Source: Bacteroidota bacterium (GTDB lineage: Bacteria > Bacteroidota > Bacteroidia > Chitinophagales > Chitinophagaceae). From it: a DNA stretch of 64,000 bases. Below are positions 1-8,659 of the stretch, one piece after another; the first letter of the stretch is position 1; every line of letters begins with the position of its first letter. Where the stretch lies: positions 231,094-295,093 of the forward strand of contig JAFDZS010000005.1 of NCBI GenBank assembly GCA_018266775.1. Reading direction: 5' to 3'. The translations under genes were made by a program, and so were the position numbers. The notes under the pieces were generated by a model. It ran no database searches and was not told where the DNA came from. It worked only from the letters and a program-made list of their open reading frames with translations.

Positions 1-1
1 C

Positions 2-1138
2 GAAAGTGATTCGGGGAAATTAAATGGAAAATTTCATAACCCATGGTTACTTAATTATGTTTATTCAGGTAAAAATCTGTTTATATATTCTTTGTTAGAT
101 TCTCTGGCGTATAATACTGGCGCATTAAATATTGAGTTTACAAGTCTGACATCAGTAAATAATGATATTAATAAGTTTTATGAAATCGTTAGTGCGCATT
201 ATGACCAAAGAGTAAAATATCTAAATGACTACTGTTTAAGATATCATATTCCTGAAAAAATAAAGGAACTAGTATACGCAGAAATAAAAAGCGCACACCT
301 TATAGACTTAATGCGTGCATATGACAGGTCTGATACATACCCGGAAAAATATTTATTGGAATTGAAAGACCTTAAATTCGACAATGAAACACTCTTTTTT
401 AAGACTTCATTATATCATAACGTTGCAGCTTCTTACCTTAAATTTTTTAAAAGTGATTTTAACGAAGAGCAGCCATTTGCAGTATCATTTTTCTTAAAAA
501 ATTACAACGCTATCAAAAATAGCTACACCGGAAGGGTGAGAGATTACCTGGTGGCTGAGCATCTGAATAATTTTATCAATGCCAAAATAACTTCTTTTGA
601 TTCTGTTTTGACTGATTTTAAATCAATCAGTACTGATTTAAAGTATTATGGCTTTATTGATTCTGTTTATAAAAAAAGACTTTATACGTACGGGACTACA
701 CTAAGAAAAGCCATGAAATCTTATGTGGTGAAACCAGACGGTAATAAAATACGCATAGAAAGTTTGTTCAAAGGAAGACCCGTTTTAGTAGACTGTTGGG
801 CCAGTTGGTGTGGTCCCTGTATTTACCAGATACCTTTTGCTGCTGAATTAGAAAAGGAATATGCGGGTAAGATTGATTTTGTTTACCTGTCATTGGACAA
901 ACAAAATGCAGCCTGGATTGCTAAATTAAATTCCCTTAAATTAGGTGGAAGCCAGTTTCAAATGGAAAATAATTTCAAATCTCTATTTGCGAATTATTTC
1001 GAAATAAGGTCCATTCCCCGCTATATACTATTTGATAAATCCGGCAAAGTGATTACCCCAAATGCCCCAAGACCGAGTAGAAAAAGTCAATTGGTGAAAC
1101 TATTAAATAGTGCAGCCCTTGGTTCGGAAGTAAAGTAA
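2..1138 (+). CDS. TlpA-like thioredoxin-fold protein, 5'-truncated by window edge
   Basis: The reading frame is open from base 2, so the gene begins before the window; a TTG or ATG inside the visible part would be an artificial start. About 378 residues are visible. The first ~230 are a helical, charged region without recognisable motif. The C-terminal ~130 residues form a TlpA/ResA-type thioredoxin fold with the redox motif WASWCGPC (CGPC codons at 809-820) and a cis-Pro segment (RSIPRY) near the end. Bacteroidota have many such exported TlpA-family thiol oxidoreductases with a long N-terminal domain, used to reduce or isomerise disulfides in envelope proteins. The signal peptide, if any, is out of view. 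It is AT-richer than the dcw genes that follow and is separated from them by 279 bp. Fold assignment is secure; substrate is unknown. Confidence 0.85.
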   Translation, partial: ESDSGKLNGKFHNPWLLNYVYSGKNLFIYSLLDSLAYNTGALNIEFTSLTSVNNDINKFYEIVSAHYDQRVKYLNDYCLRYHIPEKIKELVYAEIKSAHLIDLMRAYDRSDTYPEKYLLELKDLKFDNETLFFKTSLYHNVAASYLKFFKSDFNEEQPFAVSFFLKNYNAIKNSYTGRVRDYLVAEHLNNFINAKITSFDSVLTDFKSISTDLKYYGFIDSVYKKRLYTYGTTLRKAMKSYVVKPDGNKIRIESLFKGRPVLVDCWASWCGPCIYQIPFAAELEKEYAGKIDFVYLSLDKQNAAWIAKLNSLKLGGSQFQMENNFKSLFANYFEIRSIPRYILFDKSGKVITPNAPRPSRKSQLVKLLNSAALGSEVK

Positions 1139-1229
1139 AATCAATTTTCTCGTATCACTGGCAATTTAGGGAGCTGTTTCCACCTTGTTTTGCAAAGCAT
1201 ATTTTCCCTTTTATATTCCCCGGATTAGG

Positions 1230-1331
1230 TTATCCCCACCAATTCACATCTTTCCACAGTTTGTGCACATCGTGAAAAGCCCCGCCAGCACTCAAATGCA
1301 CGCCCAGTTTGACCCATACACATGTGGATAA
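1230..1331. promoter_or_regulatory. Candidate DnaA-box cluster upstream of mraZ
   Basis: Bases 1323-1331 read TGTGGATAA, the exact complement of the DnaA box TTATCCACA. Bases 1230-1238 (TTATCCCCA) match the box with one mismatch, and 1250-1258 (CTTTCCACA) with two. All lie in the 279-bp spacer between the TlpA-like gene and mraZ. No dnaA/dnaN gene or strongly AT-rich unwinding element is next to them, so an origin is not supported; regulatory binding of DnaA is possible. Confidence 0.35.
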
Positions 1332-1356
1332 AAAACTTTATCTAAAAAATGATGCG

Positions 1357-1396
1357 AAAGTGGGAAAAAGTGTTATTTTGTGTTAGTTTCTGTTTT
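1357..1396 (+). promoter_or_regulatory. Putative MraZ operator: 10-bp-phased repeats before mraZ
   Basis: GTGGG, GTGTT, GTGTT and CTGTT start at 1360, 1370, 1380 and 1390, exactly 10 bp apart. The first two sit in AAAGTGG (1357-1363) and AAAGTGT (1367-1373). MraZ of other bacteria binds tandem TGGG- or AAAGTG-type boxes with about 10-bp spacing just upstream of its own gene, and this array ends about 25 bp before the mraZ start codon. The repeat is directly seen; binding is inferred. Confidence 0.6.
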
Positions 1397-1417
1397 AGCA
1401 GCGCTAAATAATTGAAA

Positions 1418-1873
1418 ATGATAGGTTTCCTCGGTGAATATGAGGCTACTTTGGATGCAAAGGGTCGCTTCTTACTTCCGGCAGGCTTTAAAAAGCAGTT
1501 GCCGCAGGAAAGTGCTACCCAGTTTGTAATCAACCGGGGCTTTGAGAAATGCCTCACTTTATACCCTATCCAAAGTTGGGAACCTATTTTTTCAGCGATC
1601 AGCAAGTTGAATGATTTTGACCCTAAGGTAAGAGAATTCAGGCGTTATTTTTTGAATGGCGCCACGCAAATCGAACTGGATTCTGCCGGAAGGTTGCTGT
1701 TGCCGAAAAACCTTGCTGAACATGCGGGCCTGGATAAAGATATCGTGCTGGTGTCGGCCGTAAACAAAATTGAGATCTGGGATAAAAGTAAGTATACACA
1801 GTTCTTTGAAACTTTTACACCACAGTCCTTTAGCGATTTGGCTAACGAGGTGATGAATAAGGTTGTTAATTAG
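1418..1873 (+). CDS. mraZ: Transcriptional regulator MraZ
   Basis: MraZ is a ring-forming DNA-binding protein that heads the dcw cluster and controls its transcription. The 151-residue product has the two expected SpoVT-AbrB-like halves, each with the family DxxxR signature: LDAKGR near residue 11 and LDSAGR near residue 84. The ATG at 1418 gives the usual N-terminus MIGFLGEYEATLD; a TTG two codons earlier is also in frame but less likely. No clear ribosome-binding site is seen, as is usual in this phylum. The gene is followed after 25 bp by rsmH. Autoregulation through the repeats at 1357-1396 is likely. Confidence 0.95.
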   Translation: MIGFLGEYEATLDAKGRFLLPAGFKKQLPQESATQFVINRGFEKCLTLYPIQSWEPIFSAISKLNDFDPKVREFRRYFLNGATQIELDSAGRLLLPKNLAEHAGLDKDIVLVSAVNKIEIWDKSKYTQFFETFTPQSFSDLANEVMNKVVN

Positions 1874-1898
1874 TTAATCAGTTAAACGGGTTAAGCGT

Positions 1899-2864
1899 AT
1901 GGCTAATGAAGAGAAACATGCAAAACCAATTAACCAATCAACTAATCAACCAGTTAACTATCACGTGCCCGTTTTGCTGCGGGAAACCATTGAAGGATTG
2001 CGCATATTGCCTGGCGGTATTTATGTTGACTGCACTTTTGGCGGCGGCGGACACAGCCGTGCCATCCTGCAACAATTAAATGCATCAGGAAAGTTATTCG
2101 TGTTCGACCAGGATGCAGATGCAGCGGCTAATCTTCCCGGTGATGAGAGAGTGGTTTTCATACCACAAAACTTTCGCCACCTGCAACGTTTTTTACGGCT
2201 GCATAAAATCACACAGGTAGATGGTATCCTTGCCGACCTCGGTGTATCCAGCCACCAGTTTGATGAAGCGGAGCGTGGCTTTTCCACCCGTTTTGATGCC
2301 GCACTGGATATGCGGATGGATCAGCGGGAGGCACTGACAGCCGCACAGGTACTGCAAACCGCAACGGAACAGGAACTGCACAAAATGTTTGAACAATATG
2401 GAGAAGTAACCAATTCAAAAACATTGGCCAAAATGATTGTTCAGCAAAGGCAGGTTGTACCCATGCGTACTATAAACGAATTTAAACTGGCGCTTAAAAC
2501 TGTGGTGAAAGGGAATCCTCAAAAATACTTTGCCCAGGTATTTCAGGCATTACGCATCCGGGTAAACGATGAATTGGAAGCACTAAAGGAATTATTACAA
2601 CAGTCAGCCGCACTACTAAAACCACAAGGCCGGATCGCCATCATCACATTTCATTCATTGGAAGACAGAATGGTAAAAAATTTTTTCCGCAACGGAAGTT
2701 TTTCCGAACCCGAAGCAGATGAAGTATATGGTACCAGGCCCGGCAAACCACTTTTGGTGATCACCAAAAAACCAATTGTACCCGGCACAACCGAATTACA
2801 GCAAAACCCAAGATCGAGAAGCGCAAAGTTGAGGGTGGCAGAAAAGAAAGAAACAAACCAATAA
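1899..2864 (+). CDS. rsmH: 16S rRNA (cytosine-1402-N4)-methyltransferase RsmH
   Basis: RsmH (MraW) methylates N4 of C1402 in 16S rRNA, using S-adenosylmethionine, and fine-tunes the ribosomal P site. The 321-residue protein has the typical HVPVLLRE start (residues 22-29), the SAM-binding loop TFGGGGHS (46-53), the ILADLGVSSHQ segment and the C-terminal ITFHSLEDRMVKNFF motif of the family. About 20 extra N-terminal residues, rich in Asn/Gln, precede the conserved part. It lies 25 bp after mraZ in the same orientation, the standard order. Confidence 0.96.
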   Translation: MANEEKHAKPINQSTNQPVNYHVPVLLRETIEGLRILPGGIYVDCTFGGGGHSRAILQQLNASGKLFVFDQDADAAANLPGDERVVFIPQNFRHLQRFLRLHKITQVDGILADLGVSSHQFDEAERGFSTRFDAALDMRMDQREALTAAQVLQTATEQELHKMFEQYGEVTNSKTLAKMIVQQRQVVPMRTINEFKLALKTVVKGNPQKYFAQVFQALRIRVNDELEALKELLQQSAALLKPQGRIAIITFHSLEDRMVKNFFRNGSFSEPEADEVYGTRPGKPLLVITKKPIVPGTTELQQNPRSRSAKLRVAEKKETNQ

Positions 2865-2958
2865 AATATAAGCATTGTTTGCCGCAGTAAAACGGCAGCA
2901 ACCACTTCATAAAAACCTAAACCTACGCTGGTGCTGAATGTACAGCCAGCTTTAATAC

Positions 2959-3300
2959 ATGCAGGAAGAAACAACGATACCAACAAAAGCCATCAATCAA
3001 AAAATTGACTGGCGGGGATTACTTACTTATAAATGGGTGGTGAAAAATATTCCCTTTTTCCTATTCCTTGCTGCATTACTGGTATTGTACATCTATAACG
3101 GGCATTATGCAGATAAGCTGGACAGGAAAATCAACGCTACACAGGATAAAATTAAAGACCTGGAGTACGAATATAAAACACTAAAGAGCGAAGTAATCTT
3201 CAGAAGCAAGGCCAGTGAACTGGAAAAAGCTGTTGAGCCAATGGGGTTGAAAGAACTGACAGAAGCACCCGTTATTTTAAATGGAACAACAAAAAAATAA
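2959..3300 (+). CDS. ftsL: FtsL-like divisome protein
   Basis: This 113-residue bitopic protein has a short cytoplasmic N-terminus, one membrane helix (about residues 31-48) and a periplasmic coiled-coil stretch (about 50-92, charged heptads such as KLDRKINATQDKIKDLEY). Size, topology and position between rsmH and the division PBP match Bacteroidota FtsL-like proteins, which bridge FtsQ and the FtsW/PBP pair at the septum. Sequence identity in this family is very low, so the name rests on topology and context. The stop codon is 17 bp before the PBP start. The preceding 94-bp spacer shows no strong signal. Confidence 0.8.
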   Translation: MQEETTIPTKAINQKIDWRGLLTYKWVVKNIPFFLFLAALLVLYIYNGHYADKLDRKINATQDKIKDLEYEYKTLKSEVIFRSKASELEKAVEPMGLKELTEAPVILNGTTKK

Positions 3301-3317
3301 ACAGTCCGCAAGGATCA

Positions 3318-5483
3318 ATGGATATAAAAAAAGACATACTGTGGAGAGTGTACCTGTGTTTCCTGGGTATGATTGTGCTGGGAGCGGTAGTGCTGGGCCG
3401 GGCTTTTTATATACAGCGTGTGCAGGGCAATTACTGGAAAGATTTGGGCGAGAACCTGCACCTGAAATATTCACCGGTTAATGCAGAAAGAGGAACGATT
3501 TATAGTGAAGACGGAAATATGCTCAGCACATCTGTACCGGTTTATGATGTGATTGTTGACTTTGGCACCGATGGGCTTACGGAAAATAATGGTAAAAGGT
3601 TTAAAGACAATGTGGATTCATTGAGTACAGAACTTGCGCATTTGTTTAAAGATAAATCGCCGCTGGATTATAAAAGAGAATTGCAGCAGGGATACAAAGA
3701 ACAGCTCAGGTACTATGTTTTGAAAAGAAAAATTTCTTTCGTGGAAAAACAGCAAATGGAAAATTTTCCGTTGGTGCGGCAGGGAATATATAAAAGCGGT
3801 TTTAAGATGGAGGCAAAGGATAAAAGAATCAACCCTTATATTTTGCTTGCCAACAGAACGATTGGATTGTCAAGGCAGGATTCAACAAAAAATGTGGGTT
3901 TGGAAAGAAGTTATGACAGTTTGTTGAAAGGTGCATCGGGTCAGCAATTGATGCGTTATGTGGCCGGCGCTTATGTGCCGGTTGATGGTGCCAAACTGGA
4001 GGCAGAAAATGGAAAAGATATCATTACCACTTTAGATACATACATGCAGGACGTGGCAGAAAATGCTTTAATGAAAATGATGGTGGGTAACAACTCACTG
4101 CACGGTACCGTTATCGTGATGGAAACGGCTACCGGAAAAATTAAAGCCATCGCCAATCTTGGCCAGTTGCAGTATGCAGATGGCACTGCAAAAAAAGATA
4201 AAGATGGTAACAGCATTTATGCGGAAGACCTGAACTATGGCATTGGTAAAGCAACAGAACCAGGTTCAATTTTCAAACTGGCCACATTAATGAGTTTACT
4301 GGATGATAAATATGTTACCATACAATCAAGGGTAAACTGCGAAGGCGGCTCAAAAGATTTTTATGGTTTGAAAATAAAAGACACGCATCCCAATGGAGAT
4401 TTAAGTGTTAAAGATGCATTTGCGGCAAGCAGTAACGTGGCCTTTGCAAAAATGGCCGATCAGTATTACCATGCACAGCCATCAAAATTCATTGCACACC
4501 TGCACCATTTCAGGCTGGATACGTTAACCGGGGTTGATATTGATGCGGCATCAGCCAGAACCACCATAAAAAAACCCACTAACCGCAGTTGGGCCAATAC
4601 CACCATTCCGTTTATGGCACATGGTTATGAAGAACTGGTGACACCACTGCACATGCTGATGCTGTACAATGCCGTGGCAAATAATGGTAAAATGATGAAA
4701 CCCTATTTAGTGAATGCAGTAAGGGAATACGGAGTGGATATAAAAACCATACAACCCAAAGTATTGGTGGAACACATTTGTACCGATGAAACACTGGCCC
4801 AATTGAAAGAATGTTTACGGGCAGTGGTGGATAGTCCGCATGGAACAGCCTTTAAAGTGTTAAGTAAAAACACTTATGGCATAGCCGGAAAAACCGGAAC
4901 TGCGGTAACTGCATTGAATAATAAAGGATACAACAAGAATAATAAAATATACCAGGCATCATTCATCGGTTATTTTCCTGCAGACCAGCCTAAATACACC
5001 ATGGCAGTGGTAATACAAAACAGTAAGGAATCTAAACTGGTGTATGGTGCAGATGTATCAGGGACAGTGTTTAAAGAAGTAAGCGATAAAATTTATGGAC
5101 GTTTTCTAAGCGGTAAACCATTTGTTGCCACTGCAAGTGCCGACAGTACCGTTTACAATTTTTACGGCGCAAAATATGACGTAAAAGCATTGTTCAATTT
5201 TTTGAAGATGCCTTATGCAGATTCTGCTGCAAAGACAAGCATCAGTGAAGTAAAAATGAAAAATAATTTTTCAGTATTGAATACACCGCTTTATTCATCT
5301 GCATCACCCGGTTCTGTAACCCCTGACGTTGTCGGAATGGGATTGAAAGATGCGGTGTATCTCCTGGAAAATAAAGGCATGAAAGTAAAAGTAACGGGAA
5401 GAGGAAGAGTGGTGAACCAGGTGCCGGCAGCAGGAACAGCATTTACAAAAACAAATAACGAAATAGCAATAGTACTCAATTGA
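3318..5483 (+). CDS. ftsI: Division-specific penicillin-binding protein (FtsI/PBP3 type) with PASTA domain
   Basis: This class B PBP is the transpeptidase partner of FtsW and crosslinks septal peptidoglycan. The 721-residue protein has a membrane anchor (about residues 11-30), a dimerisation domain with the conserved RGTIY (58-62), and a transpeptidase domain with the three active-site motifs SIFK (317-320, Ser317 nucleophile), SSN (371-373) and KTGT (525-528). The last ~65 residues form one PASTA domain (from about TPDVVGMGLKDAV), usual in Bacteroidota and Firmicutes and absent from proteobacterial FtsI. It is transcribed with ftsL and overlaps murE by 4 bp. The start ATG gives MDIKKDILWR. 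Confidence 0.95.
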   Translation: MDIKKDILWRVYLCFLGMIVLGAVVLGRAFYIQRVQGNYWKDLGENLHLKYSPVNAERGTIYSEDGNMLSTSVPVYDVIVDFGTDGLTENNGKRFKDNVDSLSTELAHLFKDKSPLDYKRELQQGYKEQLRYYVLKRKISFVEKQQMENFPLVRQGIYKSGFKMEAKDKRINPYILLANRTIGLSRQDSTKNVGLERSYDSLLKGASGQQLMRYVAGAYVPVDGAKLEAENGKDIITTLDTYMQDVAENALMKMMVGNNSLHGTVIVMETATGKIKAIANLGQLQYADGTAKKDKDGNSIYAEDLNYGIGKATEPGSIFKLATLMSLLDDKYVTIQSRVNCEGGSKDFYGLKIKDTHPNGDLSVKDAFAASSNVAFAKMADQYYHAQPSKFIAHLHHFRLDTLTGVDIDAASARTTIKKPTNRSWANTTIPFMAHGYEELVTPLHMLMLYNAVANNGKMMKPYLVNAVREYGVDIKTIQPKVLVEHICTDETLAQLKECLRAVVDSPHGTAFKVLSKNTYGIAGKTGTAVTALNNKGYNKNNKIYQASFIGYFPADQPKYTMAVVIQNSKESKLVYGADVSGTVFKEVSDKIYGRFLSGKPFVATASADSTVYNFYGAKYDVKALFNFLKMPYADSAAKTSISEVKMKNNFSVLNTPLYSSASPGSVTPDVVGMGLKDAVYLLENKGMKVKVTGRGRVVNQVPAAGTAFTKTNNEIAIVLN

Positions 5484-6943
5484 TTTTACAGGATATACTA
5501 TATACGGTTTCTATCCGCTCCGTAAAGGGAAGCACCAATATTGCAATAACCAGTTTGCAGATCGATTCAAGAAAGGTCAGTGCCGGTTGCTGCTTTATTG
5601 CCCTGAAAGGGAGCGCTTCAGATGGGCATGCCTATATAGATGCGGCAGTTAACGGAGGCGCAACTGCAATTGTATGTGAAGCAATGCCCGGTGCGTTCAA
5701 TGAAAAGGCTACTTACATACAGGTAGATAACAGTGCGGAAGCAGCAGGCATCATGGCGCACCAGTTTTATGGCGCACCATCTGCAAAAATAAAACTGGTG
5801 GGTGTAACAGGTACGAACGGCAAAACGACAATTGCCACACTGCTGTTTAAATTGTTTGGTGCGTTGGGTTATCAATGCGGTTTGATCAGTACAGTACAAA
5901 ATCAAATTGGTGAAAGGATTGTACCAGCCACACATACTACTCCAGATGCCATCAGTTTAAATGCGCTGCTGCATCAAATGGTGGATGAAGGATGTGATTA
6001 TGTGTTTATGGAAGTAAGCAGCCATGCCATACACCAGCATCGTATTGCAGGGTTGCAGTTTGCAGGTGCATTGTTCAGCAATATCACACACGATCACCTG
6101 GATTATCACAAAACATTTGACGAATACATCCGTGTAAAAAAATCCTGGTTCGATCATTTGTCATCCAATGCATTTGCTATCAGCAATGCTGATGATAAAC
6201 GGGGAGCAGTGATGCTGCAGAATACCAACGCCAAAAAATATTTCTACAGCCTGAAAACAATGGCTGACTTTAAAGGAAAGATTCTTGAAAACAGTTTAAC
6301 CGGGTTGCATGTATTGGTGAACGATGTGGAAGTGCATTTCAGGCTGATTGGTGAATTCAATGCATACAATTTACTGGCAGTGTATGGTGCAGCCATTTGT
6401 TTAGGCCAGGAAAAAAACGAAGTACTGCAGATACTCAGCAGGCTGGATGGTGCAGAAGGAAGGTTTGATTACACCATCAGCAACAACGATAAACTGATTG
6501 GCATTGTAGATTATGCACATACGCCTGATGCATTACTAAATGTACTGGCTACCATAAAAAAATTGAAACAGGGTAATGAACATGTAATTACAGTTGTGGG
6601 TTGTGGTGGCGACAGGGATAAAACCAAAAGGCCGGTTATGGCAGAAGTGGCATGTGAATACAGCGACAGGGTGATACTGACATCGGATAACCCACGCAGT
6701 GAAGATCCGTTGGCGATACTGGAAGATATGCAGGCAGGAGTAAGCATCAGTGCTAAAAAAAAAGTAATTGCTATCGCCGACCGCAGGGAAGCCATCAAAA
6801 CAGCAGTAAGCCTGGCGCAGAAACAGGACATTTTGCTGATTGCAGGAAAAGGACATGAAAAGTACCAGGATATAAAAGGCGTGAAACATGAATTTGATGA
6901 TAAGAAGGTGTTGGGAGAGATGTTTGCGTTGCTGGAGAAGTAG
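5480..6943 (+). CDS. murE: UDP-N-acetylmuramoyl-tripeptide synthetase MurE (meso-diaminopimelate-adding)
   Basis: MurE adds the third residue to UDP-MurNAc-L-Ala-D-Glu in the cytoplasm. The 487-residue product has the ATP-binding loop GTNGKTT (111-117), a likely carbamylated lysine in the RVKKSW segment (about 220) and DNPR at 403-406, followed by SEDP. DNPR is the signature of meso-diaminopimelate-specific enzymes, so the peptidoglycan is predicted to be of the mDAP type. The start appears to be a TTG at 5480 overlapping the PBP stop codon (TTGA), which implies translational coupling; no ATG lies near and the next residues (ILQDILYTV) fit the family N-terminus. Confidence 0.95.
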   Translation: MILQDILYTVSIRSVKGSTNIAITSLQIDSRKVSAGCCFIALKGSASDGHAYIDAAVNGGATAIVCEAMPGAFNEKATYIQVDNSAEAAGIMAHQFYGAPSAKIKLVGVTGTNGKTTIATLLFKLFGALGYQCGLISTVQNQIGERIVPATHTTPDAISLNALLHQMVDEGCDYVFMEVSSHAIHQHRIAGLQFAGALFSNITHDHLDYHKTFDEYIRVKKSWFDHLSSNAFAISNADDKRGAVMLQNTNAKKYFYSLKTMADFKGKILENSLTGLHVLVNDVEVHFRLIGEFNAYNLLAVYGAAICLGQEKNEVLQILSRLDGAEGRFDYTISNNDKLIGIVDYAHTPDALLNVLATIKKLKQGNEHVITVVGCGGDRDKTKRPVMAEVACEYSDRVILTSDNPRSEDPLAILEDMQAGVSISAKKKVIAIADRREAIKTAVSLAQKQDILLIAGKGHEKYQDIKGVKHEFDDKKVLGEMFALLEK

Positions 6944-7101
6944 GATGGGTAAAAAGTATATAAAGTATATAGGTATATAAAGTAGTGAAGTGTATGCGCT
7001 GTGCCGTGGTGCCTTTGTGAGCGGGAATAAATGCGAAGCATTCTATGTATCCTGTTTGGTCGGAGTAAAATAAATAAAGTATATAAGTAAATAAAGTTTA
7101 G
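6944..7101. other. murE-mraY spacer with short A/T-rich repeats
   Basis: This 158-bp spacer contains several copies of a GTATATAAAG-like word (around 6956-6982 and again near 7078-7098) and no open reading frame. It may be simple-sequence drift; no terminator is seen and the cluster is probably transcribed across it. Confidence 0.4.
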
Positions 7102-8400
7102 ATGCTGTATCATCTGTTTGATTGGTTACAAAGTCACGATTATAAATTCCCCGGCGGAAATTTGTATCGCTTCCTCAGTATCCGTGTGATACTGGCCATG
7201 ATGCTGAGCCTCGTGATCACAGCAGTGTATGGAAAAAAACTCATTGTGTTTTTACGCAAAAAGCAAATGGGCGAAACAGTGAGGGATTTAGGTTTGGCAG
7301 GTGAACAACAAAAGAAAGGAACACCCACTATGGGTGGTATCATCATTATATTGGCCATTATCATACCAACATTGCTGTTTGCACATTTAGGCAGGGTGTA
7401 CGTTCGGTTAATGTTGTTGTGTACGGTTTGGTTAGGCGCTATTGGTTTTATAGACGACTATCTTAAAATACGTGCAAAAAAAATAGCACAGAAAAAAGGT
7501 GTAGCCTATAAAAAAAGCGACAGCGATGGCCTGGCTGGCAGGTTTAAAATATTTGGCCAGGTGATGCTGGGAATTATTGTTGGTGCTACATTATACTTTA
7601 CACCAAGCGTGGTAGTGAAACGTGAAGTGGATACAACAGCCACCAACATTGTACTGGGGCCAAAAGAAAAGGCCACCAATTTTGATACAACAATCATAGA
7701 TGGTAAGCCACGTGTTTTTGCATCTGTAAAAACCCCCATCACTACAATACCATTTGTAAAGAACCATGAATTTAATTATGCCAAGCTGTTACCCAAAGGT
7801 TTACAGGATTACACTTATATTCTTTACATACTCATTGTAATATTTATTGTAACCGCCGTAAGTAATGGAGCGAACCTTACAGATGGCCTGGATGGTCTGG
7901 CAACAGGTGTAAGTGCAGTAATAGGAATTGGTTTGGGCATCTTTGCTTACATCAGTGGTAACATCAAATTTGCAGAGTACCTCAATGTGATGTACATACC
8001 CAATATTGGAGAGTTGTCTGTTTTTATTGCCGCATTTGTTGGGGCATGTGTGGGTTTCCTTTGGTATAACTCTTACCCGGCACAAGTATTTATGGGCGAT
8101 ACGGGAAGTTTGGCATTGGGTGGCATCATCGCCGCACTCGCCATTATCATCAGGAAAGAATTATTGATACCATTCTTCTGTTTCATATTCTTTATAGAAA
8201 GTTTGAGTGTAATGATACAGGTAAGTTATTTCAAATACACCAAGAAAAAATATGGAGAAGGGCGAAGGGTGTTTTTGATGAGCCCGTTGCATCATCATTA
8301 CCAGAAGAAAGGGTATCATGAAAGCAAGATCGCAGTGCGGTTCTGGATTGTAACTATACTGAGTGTGATGATGGCGATAGCAACATTGAAATTAAGATAG
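7102..8400 (+). CDS. mraY: Phospho-N-acetylmuramoyl-pentapeptide-transferase MraY
   Basis: MraY transfers phospho-MurNAc-pentapeptide to undecaprenyl phosphate, making lipid I at the inner membrane. The 432-residue polytopic protein carries the catalytic aspartate motifs GFIDDYLK and [10 protein letters not shown], the [10 protein letters not shown] segment and the C-terminal [10 protein letters not shown] motif. It is ~70 residues longer than the E. coli enzyme because of an insert with [17 protein letters not shown] in a loop between membrane helices; such a loop is common in Bacteroidota MraY. It begins [19 protein letters not shown], a standard N-terminus. Confidence 0.96.
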   Translation: MLYHLFDWLQSHDYKFPGGNLYRFLSIRVILAMMLSLVITAVYGKKLIVFLRKKQMGETVRDLGLAGEQQKKGTPTMGGIIIILAIIIPTLLFAHLGRVYVRLMLLCTVWLGAIGFIDDYLKIRAKKIAQKKGVAYKKSDSDGLAGRFKIFGQVMLGIIVGATLYFTPSVVVKREVDTTATNIVLGPKEKATNFDTTIIDGKPRVFASVKTPITTIPFVKNHEFNYAKLLPKGLQDYTYILYILIVIFIVTAVSNGANLTDGLDGLATGVSAVIGIGLGIFAYISGNIKFAEYLNVMYIPNIGELSVFIAAFVGACVGFLWYNSYPAQVFMGDTGSLALGGIIAALAIIIRKELLIPFFCFIFFIESLSVMIQVSYFKYTKKKYGEGRRVFLMSPLHHHYQKKGYHESKIAVRFWIVTILSVMMAIATLKLR

Positions 8401-8433
8401 TAAGATAAACCCTGCTGCGGAGGGAAAGAATCT

Positions 8434-8636
8434 ATTGAAAAACCGCAAGCTGGAATGTTGATGCGTCAGCATTCTAAGTTTTTCAATCCTGTGCATCCGG
8501 TATCCTTGAAAAATTCGAGATCAGTGAAACCCTATACCCGTTAAATTCTATGCTTTTGAAGAACCTTTTTTTACGGTATAGCGGTTACAACAAATGAATT
8601 GGAAAATTCTATGCTATTGAAAAACCATTTTTTAAT
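8434..8636. repeat. mraY-murD spacer: nested inverted repeat and two diverged direct repeats
   Basis: The 259-bp gap 8401-8659 has no convincing gene. ATTGAAAAAC (8434-8443) is the exact complement of GTTTTTCAAT (8478-8487), and inside that pair GAATG (8453-8457) complements CATTC (8470-8474). Further on, two ~30-bp imperfect direct copies beginning AAATTCTATGCT start at 8543 and 8604, each also containing a TTGAARAACC word like that of the first palindrome. These may be decayed copies of one small repeat. Confidence 0.5.
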
Positions 8637-8659
8637 TCCGCAATGGAAGTGAACAGGAA

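Noticed and set aside
1230..1331. Chromosomal replication origin
   Set aside because: Only one exact DnaA box, no clear AT-rich unwinding region, and no dnaA, dnaN or parAB genes nearby.
6511..7113. 200-codon minus-strand frame across the end of murE
   Set aside because: It overlaps conserved MurE codons on the opposite strand and has no recognisable domain.
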